Positions 8,647 to 15,736 of a stretch of 64,000 nucleotides of DNA are shown piece after piece; position 1 is the stretch's first letter; each line of letters starts with the position of its first letter. The notes under the pieces were generated by a model, which saw only the letters and a list, made by a program, of their open reading frames with translations, was not told the origin of the DNA and ran no database searches. The DNA is from Chryseobacterium sp. ERMR1:04. Its GTDB lineage: Bacteria > Bacteroidota > Bacteroidia > Flavobacteriales > Weeksellaceae. The stretch covers positions 67,001-131,000 of the forward strand of contig NZ_LIRF01000010.1 of assembly GCF_001297705.1 (NCBI RefSeq), written 5' to 3'. A program made the position numbers and the translations under genes.

Positions 8647-9054
8647 ATGGCAGAGAAAAATTCAAGAGGAATTTTAAAATTCAACGGAAGCGAAGGGCAA
8701 AAGTTATTAAAACTTAATTACAGTGTCGCAAGATCTACAGATGTTTCAGGACGTGTAGCATCAGACCCGTCAAATGCAATTATTAAGTTAACTATTGAAG
8801 CTACAGAAAAGTCTGAAATTTTAGAAAGTTTACTAAACGGTAAATACAAACCAACAAGCGGAGAAGTTACTTTCAATAAATCTCATGAAGAGGGAACATT
8901 GATCACTCTTAACTGGGAAAATGGATATGTAATTCAACACGAAGTAGATTTCGACGCAGTAGACCAAAACTCTATGTTGATCAGTTTCGTGATCAGTGCA
9001 GAAAAAATCAACTATGGAAATTCTGCTTACGAAGGACTTTGGCCATCAAGCTAA
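8647..9054 (+). CDS. tssD: Type VI secretion system tube protein TssD (Hcp)
   Basis: This 135-residue protein resembles the Bacteroidetes (T6SSiii) TssD family. It has an MAEKNSRGILKF opening, a beta-rich body and a C-terminal segment with ISAEKINYGNSAYEGLWP. TssD rings stack into the inner tube that is fired with VgrG at its tip. The gene has its own promoter and terminator, so it can be expressed at a higher level than vgrG downstream, as is usual for a tube subunit. No sheath gene is nearby, so it must work with a T6SS core encoded outside the window. Confidence 0.88.
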   Translation: MAEKNSRGILKFNGSEGQKLLKLNYSVARSTDVSGRVASDPSNAIIKLTIEATEKSEILESLLNGKYKPTSGEVTFNKSHEEGTLITLNWENGYVIQHEVDFDAVDQNSMLISFVISAEKINYGNSAYEGLWPSS

Positions 9055-9081
9055 TTTCCAAGGAGTGAGCAATATGTATAA

Positions 9082-9109
9082 AAGACTGTCCCCCAAGACG
9101 GTCTTTTTT
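9082..9109 (+). terminator. Terminator between tssD and vgrG
   Basis: AAGACTGTC pairs with GACGGTCTT (one G-U pair) around a CCCCAA loop, followed by a T-run. Confidence 0.85.
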
Positions 9110-9207
9110 CACCTGTAATTTGTAAAGTGAAAAAATATTTTTCATTATAAACCTCATTTTTACGAATAATTTTTTATATTTTTAATAAACATCACAATCA
9201 CAAAATT

Positions 9208-11139
9208 ATGTCTATTATACCTGAAGGGGTTCGAGGCTCATCGTTTCGTCCTTCCCAAAATGCAGATGGAATCTCTGAAAATCATCACACTGGTATCAAC
9301 CGTTTGGTGAAGTTATCTTTAGTAATTGAGGGTAAAGTGATTAAATATTTTAAACATTTTAAACTGAAACAAAGTGCACAGCGCCATCATGAGTTTACCC
9401 TTACCTTAGCCCACGATACATTAGGAGACCGCCAGACCCATACGCTAGAAGAAGCGAATAAATTCTTAGGAAAACGGTTAACGGTTGTTATTGCTTACAA
9501 AGATATCGAAAAGAGTCCTGAAAGAACTTTTGTAGGAGTTATTACGGGAGTAGGGTTCAGTCAGGAGAAAATGAGTCTTGGAAATGTTGTATTAACTGGT
9601 TACAGTCCAACGATTTTATTGGATGGTGCGCCACATATTCAAAGTTTTGGAGGAACTCAACCTGTGAATATGGGAATCATTGCAGAAGAAGTGATCAAGC
9701 AAGGAATTGATAAAAGCCGCTTTGATATCAGGGTTGACACCAATGATTATTCACAGATTATCTACAGCAGCCAGTATGATGAGACCCATTATAATTATCT
9801 GGCAAGAATGGCTGAGGCGTATGGTGAGCAATTCTATTATGACGGTGAAGTTCTGCATTTCGGAAAGCTTCCGCCTCAAAATAAACCCATCAATATTGTA
9901 TATGGCAGCAGTGCCAATGATATCAAAGTAGAATTGAGAGCAGTACACACAAAACCTCAGTTTTACGGTTATAACAGTAATAAAAACCAGAAACTGACTT
10001 CCGGTTCAACCCCCATTAAACATGTAGGAGATCTTGCGCAAACGGCTTATGCACACAACGATAAAATATTTAAAACACCTTCTTTACGTATAGCTCCGGT
10101 GAAAGCATCAACGCATTTAGATGTAGAATATTCTCAGAAAAGCACCTCGGGAAGTGAAGCTGTAAATGTTTTCAATTTATCCGGTTCTACCACGGTTCCG
10201 TTTTTACATCCGGGTTGTGTGGTAGATGTTCAGATGCGTAAACCAGACAGCAATGAGACCTCCTATTTCACAAGAGTGATGGTCACTGAAACTGAACATG
10301 AGGTTGATACCTTAGGGCACTACACAGGTAGTTTTAGCGGAATAGCTTCAGATACCGGATTTTTACCTAAACCAGAATTCACAATCCCTAAAGCTGAACC
10401 ACAAATAGCAACTGTAATTTCAAATACTGATCCTGAGGGTCAGGGTAGAGTTCAGGTAAGATTTGACTGGCAGACTAACGATACCACCCATTTTATAAGA
10501 ATGATGAGCCCTGATGCAGGAGGTACAGATCAGATCACTCAAAACAGAGGCTATGTTGCCATTCCTGAAGTGGGAGATCAGGTGATGATTAGTTTTGTAC
10601 ACAATCATCCTGACAGACCTTTTGTAATGGGCGGAATGTTCCATGGCGGAATTGGCTTGGGAGGAGGATTGAATAATCATCTAAAATCAATTCAGACAAG
10701 AAGTGGAATCCGAATTTTGATGAATGATGAAGAAGGAAGTGTAAAAATTGTTGATCCTAGTGGAAACATCTATTTTATGGATGGGAAAGGAAATATCAGC
10801 TTAAATGCGCCCAAAAATTTCACGCTGTATGCAGGCGAAAATATTAATATTACGGCAGGAAAAGAAATTGTGGTAGACGCTGGTGAAAGTATTTCAAGTA
10901 CGGCTAACCATAATATCAATTCTACAGCAGGAGCTGATATTGTTCAAAATGCGGCAGGAGATATCAGAGAAACTTCAGATACAAGAACCGAGATGGTAGA
11001 AAAAGAATTCAAGAGACAGTCTGAAACTTCTCATGAAGTAGCCGGAGAAATCTCCATGTTCAGCGAAAAAGAAAATATGACCATGCAAAGTGGAAAGATC
11101 GTAGAATTCAACAGTGCTGAAAAATCTAAACTTTTTTAA
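9208..11139 (+). CDS. vgrG: Type VI secretion system tip protein VgrG
   Basis: This 643-residue protein has the VgrG architecture. A gp27-like base comes first (about residues 25-385, with SSQYDETHYNYLARMAEAYG and FGK motifs). A gp5-like OB domain begins near residue 398 (TVISNTDPEGQGRVQVRFDW). A repetitive beta-prism C-terminus follows (about 500-620; AGENINITAGKEIVVDAGES). It forms the trimeric spike that carries effectors through the target cell envelope. No enzymatic C-terminal extension is present, so the toxic load must be carried by separate proteins, consistent with the effector-type genes that follow. Confidence 0.94.
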   Translation: MSIIPEGVRGSSFRPSQNADGISENHHTGINRLVKLSLVIEGKVIKYFKHFKLKQSAQRHHEFTLTLAHDTLGDRQTHTLEEANKFLGKRLTVVIAYKDIEKSPERTFVGVITGVGFSQEKMSLGNVVLTGYSPTILLDGAPHIQSFGGTQPVNMGIIAEEVIKQGIDKSRFDIRVDTNDYSQIIYSSQYDETHYNYLARMAEAYGEQFYYDGEVLHFGKLPPQNKPINIVYGSSANDIKVELRAVHTKPQFYGYNSNKNQKLTSGSTPIKHVGDLAQTAYAHNDKIFKTPSLRIAPVKASTHLDVEYSQKSTSGSEAVNVFNLSGSTTVPFLHPGCVVDVQMRKPDSNETSYFTRVMVTETEHEVDTLGHYTGSFSGIASDTGFLPKPEFTIPKAEPQIATVISNTDPEGQGRVQVRFDWQTNDTTHFIRMMSPDAGGTDQITQNRGYVAIPEVGDQVMISFVHNHPDRPFVMGGMFHGGIGLGGGLNNHLKSIQTRSGIRILMNDEEGSVKIVDPSGNIYFMDGKGNISLNAPKNFTLYAGENINITAGKEIVVDAGESISSTANHNINSTAGADIVQNAAGDIRETSDTRTEMVEKEFKRQSETSHEVAGEISMFSEKENMTMQSGKIVEFNSAEKSKLF

Positions 11140-11141
11140 TT

Positions 11142-11312
11142 ATGGCTATAAGAAAGACTGCTAAAAATATACTGATCAAAGTAAACGATTCCTATTATTT
11201 AACCGTGGGACAGAAGGTTGAAAAAATCGCTGGAAAGATCAATACAGAAGCTAAAAAAGGAAACCTTGTTTTGGCAAGTAATAAAAAAATAATGTCCCAT
11301 GGGAATAAGTAA
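11142..11312 (+). CDS. Small 56-residue basic protein of the T6SS island
   Basis: An ATG two nt after the vgrG stop opens a 56-codon frame starting MAIRKTAKNILIKVNDSYYL and ending KKIMSHGNK. It overlaps the start of the next gene (11299) by 14 nt, which is typical of translational coupling in an operon. It is rich in Lys, with no signal peptide. I do not recognise the family. Position suggests a chaperone-like or spike-associated role, but this is inference. Confidence 0.6.
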   Translation: MAIRKTAKNILIKVNDSYYLTVGQKVEKIAGKINTEAKKGNLVLASNKKIMSHGNK

Positions 11313-12351
11313 ACTAAAAATACTGATTCTCTTTGTGGTAGGTGGTTTTTCACTGGCAAGTTGTCAAAATAAGAAAATGGAAGAAAAATATAATTGGTTA
11401 GGAACCCTCTCTGCACCGCAGGAATATCCCATGGAAATTTATAAAGGAGCTATTATTGCGGATGATTTTACGTATGGCTTTGATGCCATCTGGGGGACCC
11501 AAAATACGGGTTGGGGAAATGAAGGCGGAACAATGAGTGTAAGTACTCAGCATATGGATATTCCTTCTCAGCTAGAGTTTACGTGGTATTCTCTTGTTGA
11601 AAATAAATTTTATACCGGAAAATGGGATTTAGATAAAAATAAAATAACCGAATTATTTAAAAAAGGCTTTATAGATCAGGATACGCAGAAGAAAACGACT
11701 TATAGTAATTTTATTGTAGGATTGGCTCCCAAAGGAAGAGTGGTTTTATGGATCAACGGCCCGGGAAATCAAAAAGAAGTTGGCGTTTTTCAGGCGCATG
11801 ATACCATTATTACAAAAGAGAAAGCCTACGAAAATGCAAAATATATGTTGAAAGAAGGTTTTGCAGACCGAATGCTGAATGATCCGGCTTATGAAACCTT
11901 TAAGCCTGAGGTAAGAGCAAAAATAAAAGAACAGGGCTATCCGGCTTCGGATGTTTATGATGTCTACAGAGAAAGATATAACTGGAAACCTTCTGTCATA
12001 TTACCTGAAGGCGCAGAGTGGATAGATTTCGGGTTTAAGAATTATAACGGCGAGCAGGAAAACCTTTTTGGTGAAAGTTTACAAAAAGATTCTTATCAGA
12101 AAAGAGCCGTTCCAAAATTCTGCGGTTTTTACTGGAGAGATAAAAATAAAAACAGATATGCGGTATGGATTGATTCTTTTGATGAGAAGGAAATATTTGA
12201 ACGGTTCCAAAAAATTGGGAAGGAAGAAAATATAGACTTTATTATTAAAGTTGATGACAATAATACCGGCGTTTCGCTGTCATTAAAGACCGAAAAGCAA
12301 ACAATTCCTATTACGAAAGCAAAGATCAGATTATCTCAGAAAATAGAATAA
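11299..12351 (+). CDS. DUF2931-family lipoprotein, probable effector partner
   Basis: This 350-residue protein starts with a lipoprotein signal peptide, with the lipobox LASC placing the lipidated Cys at residue 22. The body (GTLSAPQEYPMEIYKG, then WTxN-type aromatic stretches and TYSNFIVGLAPKGRVVLWI) resembles DUF2931. It lies directly before a Tle1-like phospholipase. Because phospholipase effectors are commonly neutralised by periplasmic lipoproteins, an immunity role is a reasonable inference. It could instead have a structural role. The family assignment is moderate. Confidence 0.7.
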   Translation: MGISKLKILILFVVGGFSLASCQNKKMEEKYNWLGTLSAPQEYPMEIYKGAIIADDFTYGFDAIWGTQNTGWGNEGGTMSVSTQHMDIPSQLEFTWYSLVENKFYTGKWDLDKNKITELFKKGFIDQDTQKKTTYSNFIVGLAPKGRVVLWINGPGNQKEVGVFQAHDTIITKEKAYENAKYMLKEGFADRMLNDPAYETFKPEVRAKIKEQGYPASDVYDVYRERYNWKPSVILPEGAEWIDFGFKNYNGEQENLFGESLQKDSYQKRAVPKFCGFYWRDKNKNRYAVWIDSFDEKEIFERFQKIGKEENIDFIIKVDDNNTGVSLSLKTEKQTIPITKAKIRLSQKIE

Positions 12352-12385
12352 GTACTCTTTATTTATCAATTTTAAAATAAGAATT

Positions 12386-13798
12386 ATGCCCAATAATATA
12401 TTTGGAGATTATACACCAACCATAACACAAGAAGAGGTATTAGATATTACTCTTGGGGTATTTTTTGATGGTACGTTGAATAACAAAACCAATACCATCG
12501 AAAGAAGGGAAGAAACTGCTGCATATAAGAAAAAAGGAGGTAAGCCTACCGATAATAACAGTTATAATAATGACTGGAGTAATGTAGCACGTCTATGGGA
12601 TAATTACGATAAAAACTTTGGCATCTACATAGAAGGGATTGGTACAGAAGATAAGGAAGGAGATTCTATGATGGGGTATGCCTTCGGATCTGGAGATACC
12701 GGAATCCGGGGAAAGGTGAGAAAAGGATGTGAAGAAATTGTAAAAAAAGTAAAAAATATTAAAGGCTCAAAAAAAGCAGATCGAATAGCCGTTCTTACTT
12801 TCGACGTTTTCGGTTTCAGCCGTGGTGCCGCTGCGGCCCGAAATTTTCTCCATGAAATATCAAAATCAAAATATAAAGCTACTTCAAGAACCTATTCCAA
12901 CGAAGGAATGACTGTGACTGTTCTTTCTGACAGTGATGGCAGTGGAGTAGAAGGTAAGGAACTTCCAAAATGGGGACATTTAGGCCTCAAATTGCAGGAA
13001 GCCGGAATTACAGTTGAAGTACTAAAAGTTAGATTTTTAGGAATTTATGATACCGTTTCTTCTTATTCTAAAAACTTTTCTGCAACCCCGAACTTTCACA
13101 ATGATGTGGAAGAATTAGGGTTGAATGATATAGGGAAAGCACAGACTGTTATTCATTTTGTAGCAGAAAACGAACACAGAGAAAATTTTGATTTAACGAA
13201 TGTGCATATCGGAATAGAAAAAATATTTCCTGGCGTACACTGTGATGTAGGCGGCGCGTATGAAGATGGAACAGAGACCTGGGAGGAAGTGGAAACTTCT
13301 TGGACAACCACTACAAAATTAAAGAACTTAAGAAGTCAGCTTATAGCAGATGCCTGGTACAAAGAAGACCAACTGAAAATTGTGACAGGATTTTATCATT
13401 CATTAACAGGAACTCGGGATTTAGTAAAAAGATACAGTTATATTCCTTTACATTTTATGGCAGAATATGGCGTTCAGAAAACAGTGCCGCTGACGATAAA
13501 AAAGCTTACGGATGAAACGTATTCTATTTCAGAAGACCCTTTATTGATAAGGGTAAAAGACCGTCTTCGATCGTATGCCATGGAAAACGGAAAACAATAT
13601 ACCTTCAAGAGATACAAAGAAGTGGAGAATGAATACGGGGGTGCATCGATACCGGAACAGAAATATGCAGACTACCAGGCAGAGATGAAAGAGCAGGATG
13701 ATTTAAGGATTCTTAGAAATAAATATCTGCATTGGTCGGCAAGAAGAGAAGGCATCGGTATGGATCCAACACCGGATAGAGTAAGAGTATTGCATTAA
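12386..13798 (+). CDS. Tle1-like phospholipase / DUF2235 T6SS effector
   Basis: This 470-residue alpha/beta hydrolase has the DUF2235 (Tle1) signatures. An N-terminal GVFFDGTLNN strand comes first. The nucleophile elbow G143-F-S145-R-G is followed by AAAARNF, and GVHCDVGGAY (D287) provides the likely catalytic Asp. In characterised T6SS loci, Tle1 enzymes hydrolyse membrane phospholipids of rival cells. There is no signal peptide, as expected for a T6SS-delivered protein. The catalytic Ser is intact and the length is close to other Tle1 proteins. Substrate position (PLA1 or PLA2) cannot be read here. Confidence 0.85.
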   Translation: MPNNIFGDYTPTITQEEVLDITLGVFFDGTLNNKTNTIERREETAAYKKKGGKPTDNNSYNNDWSNVARLWDNYDKNFGIYIEGIGTEDKEGDSMMGYAFGSGDTGIRGKVRKGCEEIVKKVKNIKGSKKADRIAVLTFDVFGFSRGAAAARNFLHEISKSKYKATSRTYSNEGMTVTVLSDSDGSGVEGKELPKWGHLGLKLQEAGITVEVLKVRFLGIYDTVSSYSKNFSATPNFHNDVEELGLNDIGKAQTVIHFVAENEHRENFDLTNVHIGIEKIFPGVHCDVGGAYEDGTETWEEVETSWTTTTKLKNLRSQLIADAWYKEDQLKIVTGFYHSLTGTRDLVKRYSYIPLHFMAEYGVQKTVPLTIKKLTDETYSISEDPLLIRVKDRLRSYAMENGKQYTFKRYKEVENEYGGASIPEQKYADYQAEMKEQDDLRILRNKYLHWSARREGIGMDPTPDRVRVLH

Positions 13799-13808
13799 TT
13801 TTTATCCC

Positions 13809-14111
13809 ATGAAAAAATATCTGGCAATAAGAATAGGAGTATTATTAATAGGATTTTTATTGATTTACTGTTATGCCCATTGGGATTATTGGTTTCATCC
13901 TCATCAATCAATTGGAGGGAACGATGGAATGTCTATTCCCATGGATCTTATTTTAAATATCTGTTGGATGACCATCTGGTGTGTATTACTTTTTATAGAG
14001 CTATTAGTGAGTTTTTTTACTTCAAGAAATAAAGAATATAGAACGACAAATATAATATTGGTAATGGTGGGAATCATTTTATTGGCCACCTATATTTTCA
14101 ATATTAAATAA
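13809..14111 (+). CDS. Small three-helix membrane protein in T6SS island
   Basis: This 100-residue protein has three hydrophobic segments (about residues 5-24, 45-68 and 78-97) separated by a short periplasmic or cytoplasmic loop with HPHQSIGGNDGMS. I do not recognise a family. It starts 10 nt after the phospholipase stop, so it is co-transcribed. It may be a second, membrane-embedded protection factor or an accessory, but nothing in the sequence decides this. Confidence 0.6.
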   Translation: MKKYLAIRIGVLLIGFLLIYCYAHWDYWFHPHQSIGGNDGMSIPMDLILNICWMTIWCVLLFIELLVSFFTSRNKEYRTTNIILVMVGIILLATYIFNIK

Positions 14112-14147
14112 AATTGCAGGCAGAAAATATAATGCTGTTGACCGATA

Positions 14148-15197
14148 ATGTATATGCAAAAATTTAACAAACATATTGTTCAGAAAACGGATACTTTAAA
14201 AAGCGTGGCTGCTTTATACAGCTTATCCACACATGATTTAAAGTTTTTTCATAATAACCATTGCAAAGTTCAGGATATGATCCTGATCGAAATTACCAGA
14301 CAGGTTGAGCTTTTTATACCAAGAATTTCGGTGGCGGATAAAAGCAGATTAGTCAATTTCGGTCGTGGAAACAGGTTGGTTTTTCAGCCTGAAAATTTAT
14401 TCTCTATATATGGAGTGGTGATTACTATTGAAAATGGAACCCATAAAAATGAATTGAAATATGAAACTTCTGTACGTTGGTTAAAAACAGAAAACAGATT
14501 ACACTTTTTTGAAATAGACCGAACTTCAAATTTATATCTGAATGAAGAAGAAGTAAATGAAATAGCCGACCTGTTAGCTTACAAAACATCTAAAGTTTTA
14601 TATCCGCTACAAGTGAGTGTAGACGAGACCGGAAAATTCAATGATATTGAAAATACCTCGGTGTTTAAAGAAAGATGGGCAAAGGTAAAAGAAGAAGTAT
14701 ACAAAGAATATGATGGTGAAACCGTAGATGAATATTGCTCTAAAATAGAGAAAATACTCAATGAGCCTGATACGTTAAGTTTACTTTTAAAAAATGATTA
14801 TTTCATTCGAACTTTATTTTTTGGAGTGTATCAAAGTTTTGGTCAGATTTTTAAAATAGAAGGAATAGAAAGTTTTCCGATAGTGAGTAATGTGGTAGAA
14901 CCCAATTATCAAATAGAGTTTGAGGTCGATCCGGTAAAAGATGAATATAATTTAATCAATATAGAAGGACATGGAACTTTACATGATGAAAGAAGTATAT
15001 ATGATTTTATTAATAAAGCCCCTTTTTCATTAATCATGGAAGATAATCCGGTAATGAATAAAGAAGGAAATTGTAGAATAGTACATTATCTGAACGGAGA
15101 AACCTTACTTCCCGAATCAGTATATCTGGAGTGTAGCATGATGCTTCAAGAGGAAAAAAAGATTGCGGTAAGTATTGCAGTAATCAATGAAAATTAG
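14148..15197 (+). CDS. LysM-domain protein of the T6SS island
   Basis: This 349-residue protein begins with a LysM-like module (HIVQKTDTLKSVAALYSLST, about residues 8-52). A long region with no recognised domain follows, and no signal peptide is seen. LysM modules bind peptidoglycan and also occur on T6SS and phage tail components. The start could be ATG 14148 or the in-frame ATG at 14154. It lies immediately before the PAAR-like DUF4280 gene, so a role as spike adaptor or baseplate-linked chaperone is plausible but inferred. Confidence 0.65.
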   Translation: MYMQKFNKHIVQKTDTLKSVAALYSLSTHDLKFFHNNHCKVQDMILIEITRQVELFIPRISVADKSRLVNFGRGNRLVFQPENLFSIYGVVITIENGTHKNELKYETSVRWLKTENRLHFFEIDRTSNLYLNEEEVNEIADLLAYKTSKVLYPLQVSVDETGKFNDIENTSVFKERWAKVKEEVYKEYDGETVDEYCSKIEKILNEPDTLSLLLKNDYFIRTLFFGVYQSFGQIFKIEGIESFPIVSNVVEPNYQIEFEVDPVKDEYNLINIEGHGTLHDERSIYDFINKAPFSLIMEDNPVMNKEGNCRIVHYLNGETLLPESVYLECSMMLQEEKKIAVSIAVINEN

Positions 15198-15226
15198 AAT
15201 TATCACATCACAAAATATAAAATAAA

Positions 15227-15730
15227 ATGGCAGAAAAACATATTGTAGTACAAGGTGCTATTTGCAAATGCCAATTTGGACAGGCTCCGGATAAGCTTAA
15301 AGTGCTTACCCATAAGAAAGAATATGCTAACGATAAGGATGCCTCCAAAAAACTTATCGTGACCACCAAAGAAATAGGAGCGGCTACATTTGAAAAAAAT
15401 ACTTTCGGAAACTGTACAAAAATGGGAGTACCGCCTCCGCCATGTAAAATAATGGTGACCGAGTGGCAGAATTTTTATGATAAAGTACAATTGAGTAATG
15501 GCGGGTTTATTATTCTGGAAGATAGCAAAGCAATTTGTGCCATTGCAGGAACGCCATGCATCGAGATTATAGATAACGGACAGAGAGCGGAAGCCTGCCA
15601 ACAAAATTTTAAAAATGCGGATAAAGACGTGCAACAGCAAATCAATCCCCTGGTAGATTCTGAAAGCATGCAAAAGAAAGAAATGGTATACGATATGACG
15701 GGAGATGCCATTAAACAAACTCTAAGTTAA
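15227..15730 (+). CDS. DUF4280 PAAR-like spike-tip protein
   Basis: This 167-residue protein has the DUF4280 hallmarks: an early ICKCQFG Cys pair, NCTKMGVPPPPCK in the middle and CAIAGTPCIEI toward the end. DUF4280 proteins are PAAR-like and sharpen the VgrG spike or attach effectors to it. The next gene starts 6 nt after its stop, so it likely delivers that OmpA-domain protein, which has no PAAR domain of its own. Confidence 0.85.
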   Translation: MAEKHIVVQGAICKCQFGQAPDKLKVLTHKKEYANDKDASKKLIVTTKEIGAATFEKNTFGNCTKMGVPPPPCKIMVTEWQNFYDKVQLSNGGFIILEDSKAICAIAGTPCIEIIDNGQRAEACQQNFKNADKDVQQQINPLVDSESMQKKEMVYDMTGDAIKQTLS

Positions 15731-15736
15731 CTTGAC

